A DNA stretch of 64,000 bases, from assembly GCF_048323695.1 (NCBI RefSeq), contig NZ_JBLWFT010000004.1, forward strand, positions 62,001-126,000, read 5' to 3'. The notes beneath the pieces are model-generated. The model saw nothing but the letters and a program-made list of their open reading frames with translations, was not told the origin of the DNA and made no database searches. This DNA is from Aquisalimonas sp007126095 (GTDB taxonomy: Bacteria; Pseudomonadota; Gammaproteobacteria; Nitrococcales; Aquisalimonadaceae). How positions within the stretch are numbered: the first letter of the stretch is position 1; each line of letters begins with the position of its first letter. The translations under genes were made by a program, and so were the position numbers. Below are positions 29,981-39,255 of this stretch, in pieces.

Positions 29981-30586
29981 TCAGTGCGGGTCCGTCGCGA
30001 ACCACGCATCCAGCACATCCCGCGCCTCCTCCACGCCGGTGGCCCGCAGGGCGGAGAACAACTGGACAGATGTCTCCGGGAACTCCGCCTCCAACTCGCG
30101 GCGAACCGCCATCAGCGCGGATGCCGCCGCGCCGCGTTTGAGCTTGTCGGCCTTGTTCAGCAGCACATGCACGCGCAGCCCGGCGTGGTCGCACCAGGCG
30201 AGCATCTGGCGGTCGAAGTCCTTGAGCGGGTGGCGGATGTCCATGATCAGCATCAGACCGCGCAGCGCCTGCCGGCGATCCAGGTACTGCGGCAGCACCC
30301 GGTCCCAGTGGTGTTTGATGGCCGCCGGCACCTTGGCGTAGCCGTAGCCCGGCAGATCGATGAGTGCCCGCTCCTCGTCGACCGGGAAGATGTTGATCAG
30401 CTGCGTTCGGCCGGGCGTCTTGCTGATCCGGGCCAGGCGCTTCTGCCCGGTCAGCGCGTTCAGGGCGCTCGACTTGCCGGCATTGGAGCGTCCGGCGAAG
30501 GCCACCTCGAGCCCGGTATCCGGGGGCAGCTGCGAGAGCTCGTTGGCGCTCTTGAGGAACCGGGTCTGGGTGTAGCGGTCTGACAT
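29981..30586 (-). CDS. engB: ribosome biogenesis GTPase EngB (YihA/YsxC)
   Basis: EngB is an essential GTPase for 50S assembly. The 201-residue product has G1 GRSNAGKSS, G2 with SKTPGRTQLINIF, G3 DLPGYGYAK and G4 NKADK, all diagnostic. ATG 30586 is chosen for the family-like start (residues 25 on of the longer frame) with AAGG upstream; the frame runs back to 30658. It is divergent from cytochrome c4 and convergent with polA, as in many gammaproteobacteria. Confidence 0.95.
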   Translation of the reverse strand: MSDRYTQTRFLKSANELSQLPPDTGLEVAFAGRSNAGKSSALNALTGQKRLARISKTPGRTQLINIFPVDEERALIDLPGYGYAKVPAAIKHHWDRVLPQYLDRRQALRGLMLIMDIRHPLKDFDRQMLAWCDHAGLRVHVLLNKADKLKRGAAASALMAVRRELEAEFPETSVQLFSALRATGVEEARDVLDAWFATDPH

Positions 30587-30681
30587 GGTGTGACCTTCTT
30601 CCGGATTTGCGGGATGGCGGTTGGGGTATGCTACCCGTTGCGCGGCCCGGGTATCCATTCGGCACGGTCCGGTGGCCTAAA

Positions 30682-30710
30682 TTGACCGTGTCCGGGGTGG
30701 CTGGTATAAC
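30682..30710 (+). promoter_or_regulatory. sigma70 promoter for cytochrome c4
   Basis: TTGACC (30682-30687) and TATAAC (30705-30710) are separated by exactly 17 bp, each with five of six consensus matches. The promoter lies about 135 nt upstream of the cytochrome gene and points towards it. Confidence 0.72.
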
Positions 30711-30843
30711 TTCGGGTCGCTTTGCTGACAGCGTCGGGTGCCGCAGACACGTCAGGGTGCCTTGCCCTCGAGGGATGGGCAGCGACCCGGCACCAGAGAC
30801 TCTCATACCCAGAGATTCCGCTTCGCCAGGAGTAATCAATTCC

Positions 30844-31467
30844 ATGAACAACTGGATCAAGGTTGTTATCGCCGGTTCGGCGCTGATCGCCACCCCGTTC
30901 CTTCAGGCCGGCGACGTGTCCCGCGGAGAAGACCTCTCCGGTGAGTGCATGGCCTGCCACGCTGCCGAGGGCAACACGGACAACCCGGACTGGCCGATCA
31001 TCCACGGGCAGGGCAAGCGCTACCTGTATGAGCAGCTGCAGGCGTACAAGAGCGGTGACCGCGAGAACGCCGTGATGCAGAGTCAGGTCGCCGACCTGGA
31101 TGATCAGGACCTGCGGGATCTGGCGGCTTACTTCGCCTCGCAGGAAGGCGGCATCTCCGGTGGCGTGGACCCGGACCTCAAGGACCTGGGCGAATCGATC
31201 TATCGCGGCGGTCTGCCTGATGAAGGCGTCGCTGCCTGCATGGCCTGTCACGGTCCGGCCGGCGAAGGCATGCCCGGCGCCGGGTACCCCCGCCTGAGCG
31301 GTCAGCTCGCGGAGTACACGGCGGATCAATTGCGAAAGTACAGAGATGGTGAGCGCTCCACCGACCGCAACCGCATGATGCGGGACATCGCCGAGCGGAT
31401 GTCCGATGAGGAGATTGAAGCCGTTTCCTCCTACATTTCCGGCCTGCACAAGCGGGAATCGGAGTAA
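30844..31467 (+). CDS. diheme cytochrome c4
   Basis: Cytochrome c4 is a periplasmic two-haem electron carrier that usually feeds terminal oxidases. The 207-residue product has a signal peptide (residues 1-22, ending FLQAG) and two CMACH haem-binding motifs at 35-39 and 132-136, in two homologous halves each with a downstream Met region (AVMQSQ, NRMMRD). The ATG at 30844 is chosen for the signal peptide. The following genes resB, ccsB and dsbA act in cytochrome c maturation, so the neighbourhood is coherent. Confidence 0.93.
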   Translation: MNNWIKVVIAGSALIATPFLQAGDVSRGEDLSGECMACHAAEGNTDNPDWPIIHGQGKRYLYEQLQAYKSGDRENAVMQSQVADLDDQDLRDLAAYFASQEGGISGGVDPDLKDLGESIYRGGLPDEGVAACMACHGPAGEGMPGAGYPRLSGQLAEYTADQLRKYRDGERSTDRNRMMRDIAERMSDEEIEAVSSYISGLHKRESE

Positions 31468-31475
31468 GCGTCTTC

Positions 31476-31505
31476 CCCGGGTGCCCGTCGCGACGAGCAC
31501 CCGGG
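31476..31505 (+). terminator. strong 30-bp inverted repeat after cytochrome c4
   Basis: CCCGGGTGC (31476-31484) pairs with GCACCCGGG (31497-31505), and the intervening CGTCGCGACG is itself self-complementary, so nearly the whole 30 bp is palindromic. It begins 8 nt after the cytochrome stop. No T tract follows, so it may be an RNA-stabilising or attenuating hairpin that lets cytochrome c4 be made in excess over resB/ccsB. Confidence 0.45.
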
Positions 31506-31607
31506 CTCAGCACGCCGGCCTTCCGGGGGCGGTCAACCATCTTGCAGCCGCCACTCTGGCGGGCGCGTCTCAGGGGCCGGCTCCACGGCACCGGGTGATC
31601 CTAAGGT

Positions 31608-33650
31608 ATGGCGACAGCCGCTGACAGCACGAAGCGAGGTGGACGGCAGCGCAAGAGCACGGCGTCCATCCTGCTGAATTTCCTCGGTTCCATGAACCTG
31701 GCGATCACCCTGCTGGTAGCGGTGGCGATAGCCTCGGTGATCGGCACGGTCCTGCACCAGAACGAGCCTTACCAGGACTACCTCATCAAGTTCGGGCCGT
31801 TCTGGTTCGAGGTCTACGAACGCCTGGCGCTCTACGACGTCTACAGTGCCCCGTGGTTTCTGTTCATGCTGGCGTTCCTGGTGGTCTCCACATCGGTCTG
31901 CCTGACGCGGCATACGCCGGTGATGTGGAAGGAGATGACCCGCTTCCGCGACCACCAGCAGGAGCGTTCGCTGCGGGCATTCAGCCACAAGCGGGAGTGG
32001 TTCGTGGCGATGTCGCCGGACGAGGCCGCGGCGGCGGCCGACGCCACGCTCCGTCGCAATGGCTACCGTACACGCCACAAGAGCAAGCCGGAGGCCCGCC
32101 TGGTCTCCGCCATGCGGGGCACCAGCAACCGGCTGGGTTACATCTTCACGCACCTGGCGATTGTCGTCATCTGTGTCGGCGGACTGATCGACGGGAACCT
32201 GCTGATGCAGTGGAAGTACTGGACCGGTGATCTGGTGGTGGAGACCCGCAACATCCCCGTCTCCCAGATCGATGACAGCAGCAAACTGCCACCACGGCAG
32301 ACGGCGTTCCGCGGGAACGTGACGATTCCCGAGCAGGGGCGGGCGAGCGTGGTGTTCCTGCAGCTCGGTGAGGGGTACGTGGTGCAGGAGCTGCCGTTCC
32401 GCATCGAAGTGGAGGACTTCCGGATTGAGCACTATGATACCGGGGAGCCCCGTTCCTACGAGAGTGACCTGGTGCTGCACGACCCCGAGCTGGATGAGCC
32501 CATCCGCCAGACCATCCGGGTGAACGAGCCGCTCATCCACAACGGCCATGCCATCTACCAGGCCAGCTTCGGGGATGGTGGCTCACGCCTCGGCCTGCGC
32601 GCCTGGCCACTGGACGGTGGCGATCCCGAGGGGCTCGAGACCCGGGTCAACGAGGAACTGGAGATCGACGGCGCCCGGGGCGCCCGGCGTGTGGAAATCA
32701 CCGGCTTCGAGGTGTTCAACATCCACCCCGAGCCGGAGGCGACGGACCGCCGACAGGTGCGCAACGTCGGCCCCAGTTTCACGTTCCTGCTGCGCCGTCC
32801 AACGGGTGAAGCGCTGGAGTACGAGAACTACATGCTCCCCGTCGAGATGGATGGCGGCCGGTATTTTCTCAGCGGCGTACGCCGGTCTGCCGCCGAGGAA
32901 TTCCGTTACCTCTACATCCCGGCGGATCCCGACGGCGGACTGGATCGCTTCATGGCGCTGTTGCAGCAGTTGCGGCAGCCGGACGGGGTCGCCGCCGCCT
33001 CCGACCGCGCACTCGATGGCATCGGCGTCGAGGACCCGCAGGTGCGTGGCCGGATTGCAGCCGAGGCCCACGACATGGTTGATACGCTGCTGGAGTCCGG
33101 TTTCGACGCGGTCATGGCGGAACAGCAGGCCCGCGCCGAGGAGCGTGGCGGCCAGGCGCCGGAGCGGCTGATGGACTTCTACCGGCTGGTCATCGAGCGC
33201 ACCCTCTGGGAGGGCTATGCGCAGGTGCTGCGTGATGAAGGGATCGACCCCGGGGAACCTGCCGAGGAGGATCTGGTCTTTTACCGTGACGCCATCTCGG
33301 CCATGACCGCGCTGGCGGATTACGACGCGCCGGTCTTCCTGGAGTTGACCGACTACGATCACCGTCAGGCCACCGGGTTGCAGATTGCGCGGGCACCGGG
33401 GCAGAACATCGTCTATTTCGGCTCACTGCTGCTGACCATCGGCCTGTTACTGTTGTTCTACGTATCGCACCGGCGCGCGTGGTGCCTGATACGGCCGGAA
33501 GGTGGCGGGACACGGGTGCTGCTGGCGGGCAACAGTCAGCGTGACCCGCTGGGTTTTGCCAAGGCGTTCGACAGCCTTGGCGCCGAGCTGGATCACCGCC
33601 TCGGCGGAGATGGCCAGCCACCGGCTGACACGAATGGAGAAAGGTCATGA
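31608..33650 (+). CDS. resB: cytochrome c biogenesis protein ResB (System II)
   Basis: ResB (Ccs1) with CcsA/ResC forms the System II haem exporter and synthetase that attaches haem to apocytochromes c in the periplasm. The 680-residue protein has N-terminal transmembrane helices (LLNFLGSMNLAITLLVAVAI, and WFLFMLAFLVVSTSVCL), a large periplasmic domain and a C-terminal transmembrane segment (NIVYFGSLLLTIGLLLLF). The stop overlaps the next start by 4 nt (ATGA), as expected for a stoichiometric complex. Confidence 0.93.
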   Translation: MATAADSTKRGGRQRKSTASILLNFLGSMNLAITLLVAVAIASVIGTVLHQNEPYQDYLIKFGPFWFEVYERLALYDVYSAPWFLFMLAFLVVSTSVCLTRHTPVMWKEMTRFRDHQQERSLRAFSHKREWFVAMSPDEAAAAADATLRRNGYRTRHKSKPEARLVSAMRGTSNRLGYIFTHLAIVVICVGGLIDGNLLMQWKYWTGDLVVETRNIPVSQIDDSSKLPPRQTAFRGNVTIPEQGRASVVFLQLGEGYVVQELPFRIEVEDFRIEHYDTGEPRSYESDLVLHDPELDEPIRQTIRVNEPLIHNGHAIYQASFGDGGSRLGLRAWPLDGGDPEGLETRVNEELEIDGARGARRVEITGFEVFNIHPEPEATDRRQVRNVGPSFTFLLRRPTGEALEYENYMLPVEMDGGRYFLSGVRRSAAEEFRYLYIPADPDGGLDRFMALLQQLRQPDGVAAASDRALDGIGVEDPQVRGRIAAEAHDMVDTLLESGFDAVMAEQQARAEERGGQAPERLMDFYRLVIERTLWEGYAQVLRDEGIDPGEPAEEDLVFYRDAISAMTALADYDAPVFLELTDYDHRQATGLQIARAPGQNIVYFGSLLLTIGLLLLFYVSHRRAWCLIRPEGGGTRVLLAGNSQRDPLGFAKAFDSLGAELDHRLGGDGQPPADTNGERS

Positions 33651-34810
33651 GCACACAACAGATCCTGGGCCGGGAGACCTTCGACGATCGCGGCTTCTTC
33701 GCGCGCCTGTCCTGGTTCGACTGGCTGTGGGCGGCCGCGCTGCTGGTGGGAAGCGTTTACGCCAGCTACCACTTTGCCCCGTGGATGGACCGCTACGAGC
33801 ACGGCATTCTGTATCTGACGTGGGCGTCGACGGTGGCTATTGGCTGGATGTGGAAGCCGGCGCGGGCGTTCACGATCGCGGTGGCGGTGGTCTCCCTGTT
33901 TGCGGTGATGCGCTACCCGGATCTGGCCGCTGCGGAGAGCGACTTCTTCCTGAACTATCTGTTCTCCAGCCAGGCCGCCATCATGTGGATGTGCGCCCTG
34001 TTCCTGGCGGCGACGCCGGTCTACTTTGCCGGTTTGCTGCTGCGCTCGGAGTTTCTGAACAAGCTCGGCACGGCGCTGACCTGGCTGGCCAGTGGCGCCG
34101 GCCTTGTCGGCCTGCTGGTGCGCTGGTGGGAGTCCTACCTCATGGGGCCGGACATCGGGCGGATCCCGGTGACCAACCTCTACGAGGTGTTCGTTCTGTT
34201 CGCCTTCACTACGGGCCTGATCTACCTGTACTACGAGTACCGCTATCAGACCCGCGCCATGGGCGGTTTCGTGGGCCTCATCATCAGTGCCTCCATCGGC
34301 TTCCTGCTGTGGTACCACTTCGCCCAGGGGGCGTACGAGATCGACCCGCTGATCCCGGCCCTGCAGAGCTGGTGGATGAAGATCCACGTGCCCACCAACT
34401 TCGTCGCCTATGGCGCCTTCGCCATTGCAGCCATGATCGGCGTCGCCTACCTGATACAGGCGCGCAATCCCGAAGGGTGGGCACGGCGCGGACTGCCGTC
34501 GGCGGAGGTCATGGACGACCTGATGTACAAGAACATTGCCCTGGGCTTCGCCTTTTTCACCCTTGCCACCATTCTCGGTGCCCTGTGGGCGGCGGAGGCC
34601 TGGGGCGGCTACTGGAGCTGGGACCCGAAAGAGACATGGTCGCTGATCACCTGGCTCAATTACGCGGCCTGGCTGCACCTGCGCTTCACCAAGGGGTGGC
34701 GTGGTACGCCCATGGCGTGGTGGGCCGTGGCGGGTCTGTTCGTGGTGACGTTCACCTTCCTCGGCGTGAACATCTTCCTGAGCGGATTGCACTCGTACGG
34801 CGAACTTTGA
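33647..34810 (+). CDS. ccsB: cytochrome c biogenesis protein CcsB/ResC (CcsA family)
   Basis: This is the haem-handling partner of ResB. The 387-residue polytopic membrane protein has the tryptophan-rich WWD haem-binding signature WGGYWSWDPKETWSL and conserved flanking histidine regions. About eight hydrophobic helices are seen. It overlaps resB by 4 nt and is followed by dsbA 85 nt later, linking haem delivery with thiol chemistry. Confidence 0.93.
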   Translation: MSTQQILGRETFDDRGFFARLSWFDWLWAAALLVGSVYASYHFAPWMDRYEHGILYLTWASTVAIGWMWKPARAFTIAVAVVSLFAVMRYPDLAAAESDFFLNYLFSSQAAIMWMCALFLAATPVYFAGLLLRSEFLNKLGTALTWLASGAGLVGLLVRWWESYLMGPDIGRIPVTNLYEVFVLFAFTTGLIYLYYEYRYQTRAMGGFVGLIISASIGFLLWYHFAQGAYEIDPLIPALQSWWMKIHVPTNFVAYGAFAIAAMIGVAYLIQARNPEGWARRGLPSAEVMDDLMYKNIALGFAFFTLATILGALWAAEAWGGYWSWDPKETWSLITWLNYAAWLHLRFTKGWRGTPMAWWAVAGLFVVTFTFLGVNIFLSGLHSYGEL

Positions 34811-34895
34811 GGTGACCGCCGGAACGTCCGCGTTCCGGTGCGGTCTGACCCTGTGGCGCCACGGGGCGCCGGTTGAGACAGAGAGGAGCAACTGC

Positions 34896-35525
34896 ATGAC
34901 CGCGATTCGGGCGCTGTTGGCCGGGCTGTTGATGGTTCCGGCACTGGTGATGGGCCAGTCCTTCGAAGCAGGCGAGCACTATCAGGTTCTCGACGAGCCC
35001 CTGCCCACGAACGTGGCCGACGGCAAGGTCGAGGTGCGCGAGTTCTTCTCCTACGCGTGCCCGCACTGCCACACGTTCAGCCCGCTCATCCAGTCCCTGA
35101 TGGCGGATCTGGACGAGCAGGCCGAGCTTGTCCACACCCCGGTGGTGTTCAACCGCAGCTGGGAGCCTTTGGCGCGCGCGTACTACACCAGCCGTGTGCT
35201 CGATGTTACCGATGACACCCACAGCGCGGTATTCAATGCACTGCATCAGGACAACCGGCGTATTAGCGGGATCGACGAGATTGCCGAGGTCATGGGCGAG
35301 CAGGGCGTCGACGAGGACGCCGTTCGTGATGCCTGGGAGTCGTTCTCCGTTGACTCGGCCATGCGGCAGGGGGATCGCATTGCCAGCGCTTACGGCGTGC
35401 GCAGCACGCCCACCGTGGCCGTGGCCGGCAAGTACCTGATTGATGTCCGCGATGCGGGCCGGCAGGAGCGCATGATCCAGGTCATCCGTTACCTGGTCGA
35501 GAAGGAATACGAACAAGTCCAGTGA
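34896..35525 (+). CDS. dsbA: thiol:disulfide interchange protein DsbA
   Basis: DsbA oxidises cysteines of periplasmic proteins. The 209-residue product has a signal peptide (1-20, ending LVMG), the active site CPHC at residues 55-58 in FFSYACPHCHTF, an inserted helical domain, and the cis-proline loop RSTPTVAVAGK. The CPHC dipeptide is that of E. coli DsbA. The ATG at 34896 follows GAGAGGAG. Cytochrome c4 and ResB/CcsB are encoded just upstream. Confidence 0.93.
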   Translation: MTAIRALLAGLLMVPALVMGQSFEAGEHYQVLDEPLPTNVADGKVEVREFFSYACPHCHTFSPLIQSLMADLDEQAELVHTPVVFNRSWEPLARAYYTSRVLDVTDDTHSAVFNALHQDNRRISGIDEIAEVMGEQGVDEDAVRDAWESFSVDSAMRQGDRIASAYGVRSTPTVAVAGKYLIDVRDAGRQERMIQVIRYLVEKEYEQVQ

Positions 35526-35532
35526 TCTATAA

Positions 35533-36351
35533 GTGAACGATAGAAGCGTCGAACTGGAGCCTCGGGAAGCGCCGCAGCTGGATGAGGACCGACCGGATCT
35601 GCTGCGGCTGCTGACCTATAATGTCCAGACCGGCATTCAGAGCAGCCATTACGGGCATTACTTCACTCGCAGTTGGCAGCACCTGTTTCCCCACGCCGAA
35701 CGGCCCCGGACGCTGCGTCGCATCGCGCGGCTCACCCGTCGATACGACCTCGTCGGCCTGCAGGAAGTGGATGGTGGCAGCCTGCGCAGCGGCTTCATGA
35801 ACCAGACGGAGTTCGTCAGCCGCGCCGGCGGCTTTCCGTACTGGCACGACCAGACCAACCGCAACATCGGCCGCCTCGCACGGCACAGCAGTGGTATTCT
35901 CAGCCGCTTCCGGCCGCTGGAGATCCGCGAGCACGCCCTTCCGGGCTTGATTCCGGGGCGCGGGGCACTGCACATGACCTTCGGCGGCCCCGGTGAGTCC
36001 CTCCACGTGATTCTGCTGCACCTGGCCCTGGGCGGCCGCACGCGGATGCGCCAGCTCGCCTACGTGGGTAACCTCATCGAGCGTCTGGACCACGTGGTGG
36101 TGATGGGGGATCTGAACTGTGCCGTGGATAGCCCCGAATTCCAGGCCCTGCTGGCGAATACCAATCTCACGGAGCCGGAGCTACTCCTGCCAACCTATCC
36201 CAGCTGGCGGCCACTCCACCACCTGGACCATATCCTGGTGTCGTCGTCGCTCACCGTAGAGGGCGCCGAAGTCCTCGATTACGCCGTCTCCGACCACCTT
36301 CCGGTGGCCATGGACGTGCGCCTGCCCGAGTCGGTCATTCTGTTGCCCTGA
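35533..36351 (+). CDS. endonuclease/exonuclease/phosphatase-family protein
   Basis: The 272-residue product has the EEP fold signatures: LLTYNVQTGIQ near the N-terminus, GLQEVDGG (metal-binding Glu), VVMGDLNCAVDSPEF (the GDLN motif) and a C-terminal YAVSDHLPVAMDV (the SDHLP motif). The catalytic set appears intact, so it is probably a metal-dependent nuclease or phosphodiesterase. No signal peptide is seen and the substrate is unknown. GTG 35533 is 8 nt after dsbA, suggesting cotranscription. Its 3' end overlaps the opposing hydrolase gene by 17 nt. Confidence 0.85.
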   Translation: MNDRSVELEPREAPQLDEDRPDLLRLLTYNVQTGIQSSHYGHYFTRSWQHLFPHAERPRTLRRIARLTRRYDLVGLQEVDGGSLRSGFMNQTEFVSRAGGFPYWHDQTNRNIGRLARHSSGILSRFRPLEIREHALPGLIPGRGALHMTFGGPGESLHVILLHLALGGRTRMRQLAYVGNLIERLDHVVVMGDLNCAVDSPEFQALLANTNLTEPELLLPTYPSWRPLHHLDHILVSSSLTVEGAEVLDYAVSDHLPVAMDVRLPESVILLP

Positions 36352-37225
36352 GAGGTCCCGGCCCGGCGCGCTCGAGCAACCAGTCGGTGACCAGTGGCCA
36401 GATCTCGGCCTGCGCCGGCTTGCTGACCACGACACCCGGGTGCGTGTAGTCCTCGCGGAAGCCGGTTGCACGGCCTGCGGCAATAAACCGGCGGTCTTCG
36501 CTGCCGAAGTGCGCGATCAGTTTTTCGCAGCCCGTGGGCGGATCAACCGTATCGCCGAGCCCCGCAATGGCCAGTGTCGGTGCCCGGATGCGTCCGAGGG
36601 TCGACCGCAGCCACGGTTCCCGCCGGCCGCGGGTGACCAGCGCCATGGCGTCGCGCATGGCCGCCCCGGGTTCGTCATTGGGCCCCATCCCCAGCAAGGG
36701 AGCGGGAAAGCGCCGGCGCAATCGCAGGAAACCCGCCAGTAGCAGATTCCCGGGCCAATCCAGCATGCGCTTGCCATCCTCGAACTGGGCGGCGAACAGG
36801 ACCAGTCCGGCCAGATCCTCGGGTTCCAGCAGTTGCGCGGCGGCCCGGCTGGCAATCACCCCGCCGAATGAATGTCCGATCCAGAATGCGGGCTGGCCCC
36901 AGTGGCTGCGGACCCAGTCCCTCACCAGGGGCAGATCGCACTGCAAGTGCTCCTCCAGCCCAGGTCGTCCCGGCCCGTTCCGGCGGCGTTGCACGATCAG
37001 CCCGGGAAAGCCGTGTCCGGCCAGGTGGGCCGCAAGGCCGATGCCGCGGTCCGACAGCCAGAACCCGCGACCGCTGAACATGCCGGGCAGAAAGACGATC
37101 GGCGGACGTTGCAGCGCGGAGGCGGCGGGTACCAGGGTGACCTCGAAGCAACCGCCGTCGGCGGCTGTGAGCGTGCGTGTCTCCGCTGTTGGTTGCGGCT
37201 GAGGGGCTGTCGCTGCTGGTTGCAT
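36335..37225 (-). CDS. alpha/beta-fold hydrolase
   Basis: The 296-residue product has the alpha/beta hydrolase core: VFLPGMFSGRGFW (oxyanion region), the nucleophile elbow WIGHSFGGVIA, an acid loop in GLGDTVDPP, and a late HPG. Function cannot be fixed; a lipase or esterase acting on a small substrate is possible. ATG 37225 is the most plausible start; the frame extends upstream to 37390. It is transcribed away from the ATP-grasp gene at 37317. Confidence 0.75.
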   Translation of the reverse strand: MQPAATAPQPQPTAETRTLTAADGGCFEVTLVPAASALQRPPIVFLPGMFSGRGFWLSDRGIGLAAHLAGHGFPGLIVQRRRNGPGRPGLEEHLQCDLPLVRDWVRSHWGQPAFWIGHSFGGVIASRAAAQLLEPEDLAGLVLFAAQFEDGKRMLDWPGNLLLAGFLRLRRRFPAPLLGMGPNDEPGAAMRDAMALVTRGRREPWLRSTLGRIRAPTLAIAGLGDTVDPPTGCEKLIAHFGSEDRRFIAAGRATGFREDYTHPGVVVSKPAQAEIWPLVTDWLLERAGPGPLRATE

Positions 37226-37316
37226 CGATTGTGGATTCCCGGCTGCCTTTCTCTGCCGCCTGTGGCAATTGAGGGTTATGCTCAGGGCAGGCCCATCGCT
37301 CAGGGAGTTCATTGGC

Positions 37317-38621
37317 ATGACTGATATCAGGCACATTTTCGTGATCGGCCTCGACGACTTCAACCTCAGCGAGCTGAAGACGGTTCGCAATGCCGGGGAC
37401 TACACGTTCCACGGTCTTGTGGACTACGACACCATGGTCAACCCGCCCAGCTACCCGATGGATGCCATCATGGCGGAGGCGCGCCAGACCCTGGCCGCCG
37501 CCCCGGCCGTGGACGGCATCATCGGCCACTGGGATTTTCCCACCACCTCCATGCTGCCGATCCTGCGGCGCGAGTGGGGGCTGCCAACGCCGACGCTGGA
37601 GAGTGTGCTGTACTGCGAGAACAAGTACTGGAACCGGCTGGCCGGGGAAGAGGCCCTGCCCGAATGCACGCCGGACTTCCAGGGGCTGGATCCATACTCC
37701 GATGACCCGCTGGGTGATCTGGACATGGACTACCCTTTCTGGCTGAAGCCGTCGGTGGCGTTTTCCTCCTATCTGGGTTTTCGCATCGAGAACGAGCAGC
37801 AGTACCTGCAGGCCATGCAGACTATCCGCGAACGCATCCACGTGTTCGCGGAGCCGTTCGATTACATCATGCGCTCCTGCGAGAACCCCGGGGTGCTGCC
37901 CGGCCGTGGCAGCGGGGCCACCTGCATTGCCGAGGGGCTCATCAGCGGGCGCCTGTGCACGCTGGAAGGGTATGTCTACGACGGCGAGGTGGTGGTCTAC
38001 GCGGTGGTGGATTCGCTGCGCGCCTCCAACCAGGTCAGCTTCTACAGCTACCAGTATCCGTCACACCTGCCGCCGGGGGTGCAGAACCGCATGATCGCCC
38101 ATGCCGGGCGGATCCTGGATCATATCGGCATGGACCACACGCCGTTCAACATGGAGTTCTTCTGGGAGGAGGCCACGGACAAGCTCTGGCTGCTGGAGAT
38201 CAATCCGCGCATCTCGAAGTCCCACTGCCCGATCTTTCAGATCGCCACGGGGTCCTCGCACCACGAGGTAGCCATCGATATCGCGCTGGGCCGCAGACCG
38301 GATTTTCCGCGCGCCGAGGGGCGTTTCCCCATGGCCGGCAAGTTCATGCCACGGGTGTTCGGCGATACCGTGGTCACGCGGGTGCCGTCGGCGGACGACA
38401 TCGCCATGCTACAGAAGCAGCACCCGGAGGTGATCGTCCACGTCGGCGTGGACGAGGGGATGCGTCTGTCGGAGCTGGTCGCGCAGGACAGCTACAGTTT
38501 CGAGATCGCCGACGTGTTCCTGGGCGCGGACAACGAGGAGGCGCTGCACGAGAAATTCCGTTACGTCATGGAGGTGCTCGACTTCCAGTTCGCGGACGTG
38601 GTGCCCACCAACTACAGCTGA
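37317..38621 (+). CDS. ATP-grasp superfamily ligase
   Basis: The 434-residue product has a pre-ATP-grasp Rossmann-like region (about 1-95), then the ATP-grasp fold: an ATP-binding lysine in FWLKPS (K144) and the Mg2+-binding set E280, E294 and N296 in NMEFFWEE and LLEINPRISKSH. Such enzymes form amide or thioester bonds by way of an acyl-phosphate. The substrate is unknown. The next plus-strand genes are an M20 peptidase and an S15-like hydrolase. ATG 37317 is chosen because CAGGGAG lies 9 nt upstream. Confidence 0.85.
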   Translation: MTDIRHIFVIGLDDFNLSELKTVRNAGDYTFHGLVDYDTMVNPPSYPMDAIMAEARQTLAAAPAVDGIIGHWDFPTTSMLPILRREWGLPTPTLESVLYCENKYWNRLAGEEALPECTPDFQGLDPYSDDPLGDLDMDYPFWLKPSVAFSSYLGFRIENEQQYLQAMQTIRERIHVFAEPFDYIMRSCENPGVLPGRGSGATCIAEGLISGRLCTLEGYVYDGEVVVYAVVDSLRASNQVSFYSYQYPSHLPPGVQNRMIAHAGRILDHIGMDHTPFNMEFFWEEATDKLWLLEINPRISKSHCPIFQIATGSSHHEVAIDIALGRRPDFPRAEGRFPMAGKFMPRVFGDTVVTRVPSADDIAMLQKQHPEVIVHVGVDEGMRLSELVAQDSYSFEIADVFLGADNEEALHEKFRYVMEVLDFQFADVVPTNYS

Positions 38622-39160
38622 TGGGCCGCCCGGTACTCCCGGTCGAGCATGGAGAGCACATGCATGGAGAGGAAGCGGTCGCCCTTGCGCACGCTCTCGC
38701 GGGCGACGCCCTCCTCCACGAAGCCGAGACGACGGTAGAGATTGAAGGCGCGCCGGTTGTCACGGGCGACGTTCAGCCAAAGCCGGTGACACCCCAGCAC
38801 TTCGAAGCAGTCGTGCGCCGCGAGCAGCACCGCGTTGCGGCCATGGCCGCGCCCCTTGCTGATGATGGCAATGCGCCGCAACAGCACGCTGCCGTTGGGG
38901 TCGTCCGTGTCTTCGAGTACCACGTAGCCGATCGGCGTACCGCGGTGCTCGATGATCCAGTGCCGGGTCCCCGGCAGCGTCAGCGCGGCGCGGTGCTGGG
39001 CCTCGCTCCACTGCTCCACGTGCCGGGCGTTGTCCGGGTGGCGCTCCACTTCCACGACAAAGGAGCAGTCGTCCGGGGTGGTCGCCCGCAGGGTCATGCC
39101 GCCGCGCCGGATCGGGGCCCGGGCGTCCGCGGGGCGGTTTTCGGCATCTGCTCTGCTCAT
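38612..39160 (-). CDS. GNAT-family N-acetyltransferase
   Basis: The 182-residue product is a GNAT enzyme. The acetyl-CoA pyrophosphate-binding region is RRIAIISKGRGHGRNA (a variant of RGxGxG/A), followed by LWLNVARDNRRAFNLYRRLGF, the typical motif B. It probably acetylates an amino group of a small molecule or peptide. It is convergent with the ATP-grasp gene (10-bp overlap) and sits between that gene and the M20 peptidase. The ATG at 39160 is tentative; 39097 is an alternative. Confidence 0.82.
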   Translation of the reverse strand: MSRADAENRPADARAPIRRGGMTLRATTPDDCSFVVEVERHPDNARHVEQWSEAQHRAALTLPGTRHWIIEHRGTPIGYVVLEDTDDPNGSVLLRRIAIISKGRGHGRNAVLLAAHDCFEVLGCHRLWLNVARDNRRAFNLYRRLGFVEEGVARESVRKGDRFLSMHVLSMLDREYRAAHQL

Positions 39161-39194
39161 GGCGTCAGGATATCACCGTGAGGTCCTGTGGAAA

Positions 39195-39224
39195 TTGACC
39201 GTTGCGCGAAGGTGGGCCAATACT
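39195..39224 (+). promoter_or_regulatory. putative sigma70 promoter for the M20 peptidase and CocE genes
   Basis: TTGACC (39195-39200) and AATACT (39219-39224) are separated by 18 bp, about 30 nt upstream of the peptidase ATG. The -35 is good and the -10 fair, so the two downstream hydrolases may be transcribed separately from the ATP-grasp gene. Confidence 0.45.
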
Positions 39225-39255
39225 AGCTCAAAGACGGCGATAGGATGGCGCAGCC

